A DNA stretch of 64,000 nucleotides, taken from Paenibacillus sp. J45TS6. Lineage in GTDB: Bacteria > Bacillota > Bacilli > Paenibacillales > Paenibacillaceae. The notes beneath the pieces are model-generated. The model searched no databases. It saw only the letters and a list, made by a program, of their open reading frames with translations, and had not been told where the DNA came from. The stretch covers positions 114,307 through 178,306 of the forward strand of contig NZ_BOSJ01000010.1 in NCBI RefSeq assembly GCF_018403285.1, in the 5' to 3' direction. The translations under genes were made by a program, and so were the position numbers. Positions 28,006 to 36,165 of this stretch are shown here, piece after piece (within the stretch, counting starts at the first letter, position 1; the number at the start of each line of letters is the position of its first letter).

Positions 28006-29283
28006 ATGAAGAAGAAGTTCAATCGAAAATATATTTCGGTCATTGCTATTCTTACTGCGGCAATGATGTTATCTGGATGCAGAGCCACAGGAACGACCCA
28101 TTCAAAACAAGAGGAGATTACAATTTGGAGTTTTACTGATGAAGCGGGTTATGCGATTGAGAAATTTGAAGAAAAATATCCAGACATTAAAGTGAACTTC
28201 GTCAATATCCCTGGGAGTTTCTATATTACGAAATTGAAATCAGCACTACAGACCGCATCCAAAGCACCCGATGTCTTTATGATTGAGAATGCTAATATAA
28301 GAGAGCTCATTGATGTTCCTTATTTAGAGAATTTATCAGCAACACCATATGATGCGAATGAGCTAATTAAGGAGCAATACCCTTTTGTTCAGTCTAATGA
28401 GAAGGATAGCGAAGGAAACGTCAGAGCGATTGGCTATCAGGGCACACCAGGAGGGATCTATTACCGCAGAGATTTGGCAAAACAATATTTGGGGACGGAT
28501 GACCCGAAGAAAGTTAGCCAGATGATTAGCACCTGGGAGGACATTTTTAAGATAGGAGAGCGGGTACAGCAGGAAAGCGGCAATAAGGTTCATGCGCTGG
28601 CGAACTGGAATGCGATATCGAATTCATATGACGGTATTCCTTGGGTCAAGGATGGGAAATTCGTCATTGATGATACCTATATGAAGGTTCTGGATCTTGT
28701 GCGTGAAGCTCGTCAGCGGCGTGTGCTTGGGGAGTATGACGATGGAAGTGCCGGCTATGCTGCATCGATGCAAAAAGGTCAGGTTATGTTCTATCCAGGA
28801 GCAACCTGGGCACTGCAGTATACATTTAAGGCGAATGCACCGGATACTAAGGGACTTTGGGGTCTCGCTCAGGGACCATCTGCTTTTAGTTCAGGCGGCA
28901 CGTATATTGCGATGTATAGCAAAAGTGATAAAAAGGATCTTGCTTGGAAGTTTATTGAGTTTTATAACTTTGATCATGATTTTTTATCTGAACTTGCAAA
29001 AGAACAGGATTATTTTACTAGCAATATGGTTGTGAATGATGAGCTTGCAAAAACGGTTACTTCTGATTATTTAGGAGGGCAGAAACATTTTGAGTTCTTC
29101 TCAGAGGCAGCAAAGCAGGTACCTGTGTATGAGCGAACCAAATACGATACGACCATTAATGCGGATATTTTTAAAATTGTACTTCAGTTGTATCTTAATA
29201 ACGACATTCAGACCAAAGAAGAAGCAGTGAAGAGAATAAAAAGGGATGTGAAATTAAGGTTTCCGGAACTAGAAGTCGATTAG
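28006..29283 (+). CDS. Carbohydrate ABC transporter substrate-binding lipoprotein
   Basis: A 425-residue family 1 (MalE/UgpB-type) solute-binding protein. The lipoprotein signal ends MMLSGC with Cys27 as the lipidated residue. The mature part starts EEITIWSFTDEAGYAIEKFE, a typical first strand, and later has PGGIYYRRDLAKQYLG and GQVMFYPGATWALQ. It captures a sugar or oligosaccharide outside the membrane for the two permeases downstream. The ligand is not predictable. A strong GGAGGAGGGGG precedes the ATG. No ATPase gene is in the operon, so a shared MsmX-like ATPase elsewhere is likely. Confidence 0.92.
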   Translation: MKKKFNRKYISVIAILTAAMMLSGCRATGTTHSKQEEITIWSFTDEAGYAIEKFEEKYPDIKVNFVNIPGSFYITKLKSALQTASKAPDVFMIENANIRELIDVPYLENLSATPYDANELIKEQYPFVQSNEKDSEGNVRAIGYQGTPGGIYYRRDLAKQYLGTDDPKKVSQMISTWEDIFKIGERVQQESGNKVHALANWNAISNSYDGIPWVKDGKFVIDDTYMKVLDLVREARQRRVLGEYDDGSAGYAASMQKGQVMFYPGATWALQYTFKANAPDTKGLWGLAQGPSAFSSGGTYIAMYSKSDKKDLAWKFIEFYNFDHDFLSELAKEQDYFTSNMVVNDELAKTVTSDYLGGQKHFEFFSEAAKQVPVYERTKYDTTINADIFKIVLQLYLNNDIQTKEEAVKRIKRDVKLRFPELEVD

Positions 29284-29329
29284 CTTAAGATTAGCGGCTA
29301 TACATTTCCGATGACGGGGGGTACCATTC

Positions 29330-30220
29330 ATGTTTGCTAAGTCGATCCGCAAAGACCACTACGGTTACTACTTCATTGCGCCATTCTTTCTCATTTTCCT
29401 CATATTTGGACTCTATCCTATTCTTTACTCTCTATATCTTAGTTTTACGAATTGGGACGGAATCACTTCCCCCGAGTTTGTCGGACTAGGTAACTATATT
29501 GCTGTTCTACAAGATCCTCTGTTTTATAAAACACTCTTTAACACGCTTTTTATCTGGGGAGTCTCCGTTGTTCCGCAGCTTACCGTTTCTCTTGTGCTCG
29601 CCTTTATTCTCAACGATAAACTACTGAAGGGGCGAGACATCTTCCGAGCCGTCTATTTCTTCCCGAATATCGTTACTGCTGCATCGCTGGGTCTGCTTGT
29701 AAGTCTAATCTTTGATTGGCAGTCTGGGGGGCTGAATCACTTTCTGGTTCAAGTCGGAATCATCGATGATCCAATCAATTGGAAGAATGATCCTTGGTTT
29801 ATGCGCCTTATTGTTTCTTCGATTCTATTCTTTCAATATTTTGGGTACTCCATGGTTATCTATCTTGCCGGACTGCAAGGAATAGATCCTTCGCTGCAAG
29901 AAGCTGCGCAAATTGATGGTGCTGAGAAAAAGCATATTTTCTTTCATATCATTGTGCCGATGCTTCGTCCGATCATTCTCTTTCAGATTATTACGTCCAT
30001 CATTGGAGGTATCCAAATTTTTGATCAGCCGTTTACACTGACGAATGGCTCAGGCGGTCCGGATCGTGCAGCGATGACAAGTATCATGTATCTATATAAT
30101 GTCGCATTCCAGAGTACTCGTTTTGGTTATGGAGCTGCCATTGCCTTTTGTTTATTCGTAATCATCATTCTGTTCTCAGCCATATCCTTTATGATGACCA
30201 AGCGGAAGAGCAGTTCATAG
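29330..30220 (+). CDS. Carbohydrate ABC transporter permease (MalF-type)
   Basis: The 296 residues have six hydrophobic helices. The first segment is YYFIAPFFLIFLIFGLYPILYS and the ATPase-contacting EAA loop is EAAQIDGAEKKHIFFHIIVPML. The conserved GSGGPDRAAMTSIMYLYN loop near the C-terminus is typical of sugar permeases. It pairs with the next gene to form the channel. The start is ATG with GGGGGGT upstream, 46 bp after the binding-protein stop. Confidence 0.93.
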   Translation: MFAKSIRKDHYGYYFIAPFFLIFLIFGLYPILYSLYLSFTNWDGITSPEFVGLGNYIAVLQDPLFYKTLFNTLFIWGVSVVPQLTVSLVLAFILNDKLLKGRDIFRAVYFFPNIVTAASLGLLVSLIFDWQSGGLNHFLVQVGIIDDPINWKNDPWFMRLIVSSILFFQYFGYSMVIYLAGLQGIDPSLQEAAQIDGAEKKHIFFHIIVPMLRPIILFQIITSIIGGIQIFDQPFTLTNGSGGPDRAAMTSIMYLYNVAFQSTRFGYGAAIAFCLFVIIILFSAISFMMTKRKSSS

Positions 30221-30236
30221 GGAGGAGGGAAATTAT

Positions 30237-31115
30237 ATGCAACCGGCAAAAATGGCAGATCAGCCTATCGCTGTACAGAAGCAAACCAACATGAAGAGTA
30301 TGACAATAGGGAAAATACTAGTGTATTTCATTCTAGTGAGCCTCGCGATCATCTGTATCATCCCTTTTTATTTAATGCTCATCTATTCCACACATAACAA
30401 TGCAACGATTGCATCAATGTTTACTTTCCTTCCTGGACAGTTTCTTATCGATAATTATCTCAACATGGCTTCTAAAATAAATATCTGGAGAGGTTTCGCC
30501 AACAGCTTTTTTATTGCGGGATCTTCTACCGTACTCTCTTTATATATAGGGGCGCTTACCGCATATGGTTTTGCTAAGTATAAGTTTAAAGGACGTACAG
30601 GACTGTTCTTGTTTCTGCTCGCTACGATGATGGTTCCAGGCCAGCTTGCTCTAATCGGAATGTATCGCTTGTTTAGTACACTTGGGCTTCTAGACAGTTA
30701 TGCGGCAATTATTTTACCCGCAGCGGCAAATGCCTTTAATGTGTTTTTTATCAAACAGTTTATTGAAGGCAGTATTCCCGATGAAATTATTGAATCTGCT
30801 CGTGTAGATAGCGCAGGAGAGTTTCGAACATTTAATCAGATTGTGTTACCGATTCTTGGACCTGCTATTGCGGCACTCGGGATCTTTACGTTTATTGGAT
30901 CATGGAATAACTTTCTCACACCGCTCGTCCTTCTTTTCTCACTAGATAAATATCCGCTCCCTGTGCTCGTCGCTTTGGTGCAAGGATATTATGGAATGGA
31001 CTATGGATTACTCTATTTAGGTGTGGCTATCTCGATCGTACCTATTATCATTGTATTTTCGATCTTCTCAAGACAAATTATAGGCAGCGTAGCGCTTGGG
31101 GCTGTGAAAGGATAG
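30237..31115 (+). CDS. Carbohydrate ABC transporter permease (MalG-type)
   Basis: The 292 residues have six hydrophobic helices, with the EAA-type loop reading ESARVDSAGEFRTFNQIVLP and the closing SIFSRQIIGSVALGAVKG typical of MalG homologues. GGAGGAGGG precedes ATG 30237, 16 bp after the MalF-type gene. It ends the operon, with a terminator 36 bp later. Confidence 0.93.
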   Translation: MQPAKMADQPIAVQKQTNMKSMTIGKILVYFILVSLAIICIIPFYLMLIYSTHNNATIASMFTFLPGQFLIDNYLNMASKINIWRGFANSFFIAGSSTVLSLYIGALTAYGFAKYKFKGRTGLFLFLLATMMVPGQLALIGMYRLFSTLGLLDSYAAIILPAAANAFNVFFIKQFIEGSIPDEIIESARVDSAGEFRTFNQIVLPILGPAIAALGIFTFIGSWNNFLTPLVLLFSLDKYPLPVLVALVQGYYGMDYGLLYLGVAISIVPIIIVFSIFSRQIIGSVALGAVKG

Positions 31116-31151
31116 TTTAGGATATAAGGTTAAAGTTAAAATACAAACATA

Positions 31152-31193
31152 GCAAAGCTGCTCTGCTTAATTCGCAGGTAGCTTTGTTTTTTG
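31152..31193 (+). terminator. Terminator of the carbohydrate ABC operon
   Basis: CAAAGCTGC and GTAGCTTTG flank a loop with a T-run TTTTTTG following. Confidence 0.75.
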
Positions 31194-31261
31194 TAATGGG
31201 CACAAGTTCACGCATTCCGGTGATCTGTTGAAGAATGATGGATGAATGGGTTATTAACTAG

Positions 31262-31273
31262 GAACATACGTTC
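31262..31273. promoter_or_regulatory. LexA-box-like palindrome 1
   Basis: GAACATACGTTC fits the Firmicute LexA/DinR site GAAC-N4-GTTC. It stands in a gene-free stretch. Confidence 0.4.
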
Positions 31274-31488
31274 TCTCGTCCGTCATTATCAAACATTTTG
31301 AATCTAAATAGACGTAATTAGTGGTCGTTTTGTAGCGTGGCGATAAAGAAATGCTGCTTACGACAGCACCCTGGGGAATACTTCATATCCATAAAGCTGT
31401 ATTCATGAGAAAAAGGAGGGGTCAATTACCTTATATCAGCTTTAAAAGGGGATTAAAGTAAAATTTATACGGATATATAGCTAAAAAT

Positions 31489-31531
31489 GATCAAAAAATG
31501 CGGTTTTTACGGACACCGAACATATGTTCTA
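31489..31531. repeat. Intergenic repeat copy A with LexA-box-like palindrome 2
   Basis: ATGCGGTTTTT followed by ACGGACACC and GAACATATGTTCT (palindrome at 31518-31529). Copy B at 31646-31681 shares the GCGGTTTTT...GGA...GAACAT-Y-GTTCT layout, about 150 bp away. Confidence 0.55.
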
Positions 31532-31645
31532 AAATGAGAATAGTATCAAAAACTATAGATGAAAGAGCTTAAAATCAGAAGATTTCTTCTTTTTATATCT
31601 AAAAATGAGTGTACAAGAACAAAAAAGTAGACAACCAGAGAAGAA

Positions 31646-31681
31646 AAAGTGCGGTTTTTTAGGATAGGGAACATACGTTCT
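31646..31681. repeat. Intergenic repeat copy B with LexA-box-like palindrome 3
   Basis: GTGCGGTTTTTTAGGATAGG followed by GAACATACGTTCT (palindrome at 31669-31680). It is the second copy of the element at 31489. About 120 bp separate it from the exporter promoter. Confidence 0.55.
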
Positions 31682-31798
31682 TAATTAGATGATTTCAGCT
31701 TATACATACATAAGGACTAAACATAGAACCATGTGTAATTTCATGGAAGTGCAGATCGATACGAAAAATCTCTATCCAAGTTAAAAATGAAGTTTACC

Positions 31799-31826
31799 TT
31801 GACATGTACAGAACGCATCGTATACA
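31799..31826 (+). promoter_or_regulatory. SigA-type promoter of the ABC exporter operon
   Basis: Consensus -35 TTGACA at 31799-31804, a 16-bp spacer and -10 TATACA at 31821-31826. The -10 box lies inside the left operator half. Confidence 0.7.
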
Positions 31827-31863
31827 TTTGTATACAAATAACACACGTATACAAATGTATACG
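31819..31863. promoter_or_regulatory. Double palindromic operator of the exporter operon
   Basis: CGTATACATTTGTATAC (31819-31835) and its exact reverse complement (31847-31863) are separated by 11 bp. Each arm is itself a dyad, GTATACA-N2-TGTATAC, with centres 27 bp apart. One covers the -10 box and the other the transcription start region, so a dimeric repressor (MarR, GntR or PadR type, not encoded nearby) would block transcription. Confidence 0.75.
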
Positions 31864-31886
31864 ATAAAACAAGGAGGAAACTGCTC

Positions 31887-32282
31887 ATGCGTGAAAGACA
31901 AGGTCATGAAGGTAGACAGGGACGTAGAGATCATGAAGAACATCGAGGTCAGCGAGGCCCGAGGTCATTTGATAAGGAGGGAAAAAGAGATTTTAACGGG
32001 TCTCATCATAAAAAGGTCCAAACGTTTCGGCGCGGAAGAGCGATTGCTTTTTTAGAGAAACTCCAAGTAAATCGTTCGACTTTACAGCGTCAGTTAGAAG
32101 ATCCACAATTTGAATCAATTAAACAAGTAATCAGCGGAGAACTGAAGGCAATCGAAATGGTGATGGATGATTTTATCCATATGTTTCAGCTTGATGTGAC
32201 GGAAGGCAGTGTAGTTGATGCATCAGAAGAAGTTACCAAATCAGCAGAAGATGCTAATGAAGGAGGAAAAGATCAAATTTAA
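31887..32282 (+). CDS. Small charged protein of unknown function, first gene of the exporter operon
   Basis: The 131 residues have an extremely basic, Arg/His/Gly-rich N-terminus (MRERQGHEGRQGRRDHEEHR). A helical middle follows (GRAIAFLEKLQVNRSTLQRQ, then FESIKQVISGELKAIEMVMD) and an acidic tail. There is no membrane segment. I do not recognise a family. AAGGAGGAAA precedes the ATG, and the stop overlaps the start of the next gene (TAATG), indicating translational coupling. In B. subtilis the equivalent position before bmrCD is held by the short attenuator gene bmrB; this protein is longer and not evidently related. A regulatory or accessory role is inference. Confidence 0.75.
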   Translation: MRERQGHEGRQGRRDHEEHRGQRGPRSFDKEGKRDFNGSHHKKVQTFRRGRAIAFLEKLQVNRSTLQRQLEDPQFESIKQVISGELKAIEMVMDDFIHMFQLDVTEGSVVDASEEVTKSAEDANEGGKDQI

Positions 32283-34033
32283 TGCCAAACGGAATATTAA
32301 AACCCTATTTTAAAGAAACATGGAAAATCTATGTCTCCTCGATCACGCTTCATGCGGCGGCAAGTATAATCTTTGCTTGCTTCCCTAAAGTTCTCGGTTA
32401 CTTTACAGATCGGCTGCAAATGGGGGATTTAATCAGGGACGATGTAGTTCGTTATAGTCTATTACTGTTATTCATCGGAGCAGGTTATGCACTGATTGGC
32501 GGATATGGCCAGTATCTCATCATGTATGTCGGACGTTTATTTGAACTCATCACTCGCCGGAGGTTATTCACGCACTTATCTGGACTTAGTGAAGACTATT
32601 ATTCAAAAAATGGTACAGGAAAGCTTTTAAGCTATTTTATGAATGACGTTACGGGTGTAAGGGAATCGATCTCGATGGGGATTAACCAGATGGCTATGGG
32701 ATCGATGTTATTAATATCTTGTATTGGAGCTATGGTTCTTAGTGATATCCCGCTCTATCTTATTGCTGTAGCTGTTGGACCCTTATTCTTGATTCCGTGG
32801 ATTGTGACAAGGTTTGGACCCTCTATTCGTAAACGGTCTTTAAAAGTACAGGAGTCACTTGCTGCCATGACGGAGTCTGCGGAGGAGCAGTTTGGCGGTA
32901 TACGTGTTACGAAAAAATTCGCAGTAGAACAGGTCATGATTAAACGGTTTGGTACTTATGTTGATCAAATACGTGATAATCAGCTTTCCCTTATTCGCAT
33001 CTCATCGTTATTTCAAGCACTTATTCCGTTTCTTGGGTCTATGTCTTTGATTCTAGCGATGGCCCTTGGCGGTTATCTCACCATTAATGGAAGGATCACG
33101 CTTGGGAATTTCGTTGCACTGACATTATATGTTCGAATGCTTATAGGCCCCCTTCAGCAGATCGGGAACGTAATTAATACCGTGCAGAGGTCAAGCGCCT
33201 CCTTACAGCGACTGAATGATCTCGTAACTGTGGAGCCGGATATTATAGAAGCAGAAGACGCTGTTCCACTCGAGATGAATCAAGCAGCAATACATATCGA
33301 AGGGTTAAGTTTTACCTATCCAGAAACGTCTCAGCCAGCACTGCATGATATTGATCTGTACATTGAACCCGGTATGACAGTCGGTATTGTTGGACGTACA
33401 GGAAGCGGTAAGACGACCCTTGTGAAGCTGCTACTTCGAATCTATGAGTCTCCAAAACAAACGATCTCGATCGGCGGAATAGATATCCAGCGCATAGAAC
33501 TTGAAAGTTTGCGCAGCCAGATTGCTTATGTACCACAAGACGGCTTCCTCTTTAGTACAAGTATACGAGAGAACATTGCTTTTGCTAAAAGGAGCGCAGG
33601 ACAAAAAGAAATCGAGATCGCGGCGAAAAAAGCACGAATCTACGATAATATTATGGATTTTCCTGATCGATTTGAAACGACGCTTGGAGAACGCGGCATT
33701 ACTCTATCTGGAGGACAAAGACAGCGAACAAGTCTTGCGCGCGGTCTTATCAAACAAGCTCCCTTTATGATTCTAGATGACAGCGTAAGTGCAGTCGATG
33801 CGGTAACGGAGACTGAAATTCTACAGACGATTCAAGAAGAACGGCAAGGAAAGACCACGATTATTATTGCGAATCGAATTAGTGCTCTGAGGCACGCAGA
33901 TCTAATCATCGTTATGGATGAAGGAAGAATCGTGCAGCGAGGAACGCATGAAGAGTTATTAGCTGAACCTGGGCCATATGCTGTGCTTCATGCCATTCAA
34001 GAGGAGGGAAGTAAGCATGCCGCGTCCTATTAA
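32282..34033 (+). CDS. Heterodimeric ABC multidrug exporter subunit, BmrC-like
   Basis: The 583 residues form a fused TMD-NBD half transporter with six helices (about 20-310). The NBD carries Walker A GRTGSGKTT at 371-379, the Q-loop YVPQDGFLF, signature LSGGQRQRTSLARG and Walker B FMILDDS. Asp500 replaces the catalytic glutamate, the degenerate site expected in one half of heterodimeric exporters such as BmrC. The start is coupled to the preceding gene and its end overlaps the next gene by 17 bp. Together with the next subunit it should export hydrophobic drugs. Confidence 0.88.
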   Translation: MPNGILKPYFKETWKIYVSSITLHAAASIIFACFPKVLGYFTDRLQMGDLIRDDVVRYSLLLLFIGAGYALIGGYGQYLIMYVGRLFELITRRRLFTHLSGLSEDYYSKNGTGKLLSYFMNDVTGVRESISMGINQMAMGSMLLISCIGAMVLSDIPLYLIAVAVGPLFLIPWIVTRFGPSIRKRSLKVQESLAAMTESAEEQFGGIRVTKKFAVEQVMIKRFGTYVDQIRDNQLSLIRISSLFQALIPFLGSMSLILAMALGGYLTINGRITLGNFVALTLYVRMLIGPLQQIGNVINTVQRSSASLQRLNDLVTVEPDIIEAEDAVPLEMNQAAIHIEGLSFTYPETSQPALHDIDLYIEPGMTVGIVGRTGSGKTTLVKLLLRIYESPKQTISIGGIDIQRIELESLRSQIAYVPQDGFLFSTSIRENIAFAKRSAGQKEIEIAAKKARIYDNIMDFPDRFETTLGERGITLSGGQRQRTSLARGLIKQAPFMILDDSVSAVDAVTETEILQTIQEERQGKTTIIIANRISALRHADLIIVMDEGRIVQRGTHEELLAEPGPYAVLHAIQEEGSKHAASY

Positions 34034-35846
34034 TGTTACTGGGAATACAGAACATAAGTCGGAAGGCAAGCCGAAACCAAAGTATAAGTCAGCCTTTCGA
34101 ATTCTCGGTTCCTATATGATTCCGCATCGATTTACGTTTATCTTGGTTGTCATCTGTACGATCATTGCCATTGCATCCGAACTGTTTCAACCTTATTTGG
34201 TCAAAGTCGTTATTGACGACAACCTAATGACGGGGGAGAACAATTTTAATCGGATCCTTATCATCTGTATGATTTATTTTGGTTTATCAGTTTCAGGATT
34301 TGTGTTTACTTATTTGCAGAACAATTTACTGCAATACGCAGGTCAAAATATTGTAGCGAAAATAAGAAAAGAGTTATTTGAACATATTACTAAGTTCTCT
34401 ATGTCTTATTTCGATAAAACACCGAGCGGCAGTCTGATTACTCATGTTTCCAGCGATACGGAAGCCGTTAACCAATTCTTTAATCAAGTACTGCTCACCC
34501 TTTTACGAGATGGTCTTTCGTTAATTTTTATCATGGTCATGATGTTTCAGCTTGATCCTACGCTTGGCGCATATTGTCTCGTTCTGCTTCCGATCATTGC
34601 ACTGATATCAATCTCATTCCGAACTTATATGCGAAATACGTTCCAGATGGCTCGTACCCGGCTATCCCGGCTTATAGCGTTCGTATCAGAGAATCTATCT
34701 GGTATGAATCTGATTCAGGTCTTTCAGCAACAGAAAGCACAAGCAGATCAGTTTAATGAAAAGAATGAAGCCTATTTTAAAGCAAATTTGCGCGAGATTC
34801 GTACGATGGTTCTATTTAATCGTTCCTTTGATTTACTTAGTAATCTAACCATCGCTTTTGTGACTTGGATTGGCGGTTTAGCCGTACTCGGTCATACACT
34901 AGAATTTGGTGTACTATATGCATTTATTACGTATATTCGTCAGTTCTTTCAGCCGATCAATGCGATTACTCAGCAGTGGAACACACTACAATCTGCTACG
35001 GTTGCGGTTAATCGGATTTGGAGCGTGTTTGATACGAAAACTGAGATCTTGGACCAGCCGAATACACGTCATGTAGATCTAGAATCCATACAAGGACGTG
35101 TTGATTTCAATGAAATCACCTTCGGATATAAAAGCGGACAGCCGGTATTTCGCGGGTTAGATCTTCATATCCGCCCAGGAGAGATGATCGGTGTCGTTGG
35201 TACAACGGGGGCAGGGAAAAGTTCGCTCATGAGTCTGTTATGCCGGTTTTATGATGTGCAGGAGGGAAGTATTCAAATAGATGGCCATGATATTCGTGAC
35301 ATGAAGCAGGAACAATTGCAGCGGGTCGTCGGTCTTGTTCAGCAAGAACCTTATCTGTATGCAGGCAGTATTATTGATAACATCCGAATGTTCGACGACA
35401 CGATCAGCCGTGAAGAGGTCATTCGTGCTTGTGAGTTCGTAGGAGCAGATCCAATGATAGGTCGTTTGCCTGATGGATACGATACGAGATTGTCTGAGCG
35501 TGGGAGCGGGTTATCTGCTGGAGAGCGTCAGCTATTGTCCTTTGCACGAATTATCGTCTATCGTCCAAAAATTCTTATTCTCGATGAAGCTACCGCTAAT
35601 CTCGATTCGCAGACAGAGCAGTCGATTCAGCAAGCACTGAATGTCGTATCCAAAGGACGAACAACCCTTGTTATTGCGCACCGTTTATCAACGATCATGC
35701 ATGCGGACCGTATTGTGGTCTTGCGTCAAGGAGAGATTGTGGAGACAGGAACACATAAAGAGCTTTTAGAGATAGAAGGTTTTTATGAGGAATTATATCG
35801 TCATTCTAAGGGAGAGGGTATCCCTTTAACCCCATCATATGTCTGA
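34017..35846 (+). CDS. Heterodimeric ABC multidrug exporter subunit, BmrD-like
   Basis: The 609 residues form a TMD-NBD half transporter with an N-terminal polar extension and six helices. The NBD has Walker A GTTGAGKSS, Q-loop LVQQEPYLYAG, the altered signature LSAGERQLLSFARI and Walker B ILILDEATANLD with catalytic Glu524. The intact glutamate here and the Asp in the partner match the BmrC/BmrD asymmetry, as does the SAGE-type signature. AGGAGGGAAG is spaced for ATG 34017, inside the end of the upstream gene; an in-frame ATG at 33978 is less likely. Confidence 0.88.
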   Translation: MPRPINVTGNTEHKSEGKPKPKYKSAFRILGSYMIPHRFTFILVVICTIIAIASELFQPYLVKVVIDDNLMTGENNFNRILIICMIYFGLSVSGFVFTYLQNNLLQYAGQNIVAKIRKELFEHITKFSMSYFDKTPSGSLITHVSSDTEAVNQFFNQVLLTLLRDGLSLIFIMVMMFQLDPTLGAYCLVLLPIIALISISFRTYMRNTFQMARTRLSRLIAFVSENLSGMNLIQVFQQQKAQADQFNEKNEAYFKANLREIRTMVLFNRSFDLLSNLTIAFVTWIGGLAVLGHTLEFGVLYAFITYIRQFFQPINAITQQWNTLQSATVAVNRIWSVFDTKTEILDQPNTRHVDLESIQGRVDFNEITFGYKSGQPVFRGLDLHIRPGEMIGVVGTTGAGKSSLMSLLCRFYDVQEGSIQIDGHDIRDMKQEQLQRVVGLVQQEPYLYAGSIIDNIRMFDDTISREEVIRACEFVGADPMIGRLPDGYDTRLSERGSGLSAGERQLLSFARIIVYRPKILILDEATANLDSQTEQSIQQALNVVSKGRTTLVIAHRLSTIMHADRIVVLRQGEIVETGTHKELLEIEGFYEELYRHSKGEGIPLTPSYV

Positions 35847-35864
35847 AAAAGGGGGATCTAAAAG

Positions 35865-35907
35865 AAAGTGCCAAGAGAGTCTATATGACTTTTGGGCACT
35901 TTTTATT
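35865..35907 (+). terminator. Terminator of the exporter operon
   Basis: AAAGTGCC and GGGCACTTTT form the stem, followed by TATTTTG. The next 250 bp before the nucleotidase gene are AT-rich and show nothing else I can name. Confidence 0.75.
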
Positions 35908-36165
35908 TTGTAGAGTGATAAATAGGAATCACTATTATTAATAAGTGAACTTAATATATATTATGTTAACTATTGATTGGATTCCTACATAGATTACCTC
36001 TATACATACAGTTGAATAATTTATTTTTAACTTGTAGATAACAAACTGTTTAAAGTCAGTTGTTGTATTACAAATATAATAAGAGTGGAAATATAGGAAT
36101 AGATGACCTTGATCTCAATCTAACGAGAATAGATCGCTTCATTTCATAGGGGGGAACTTCAAAAA

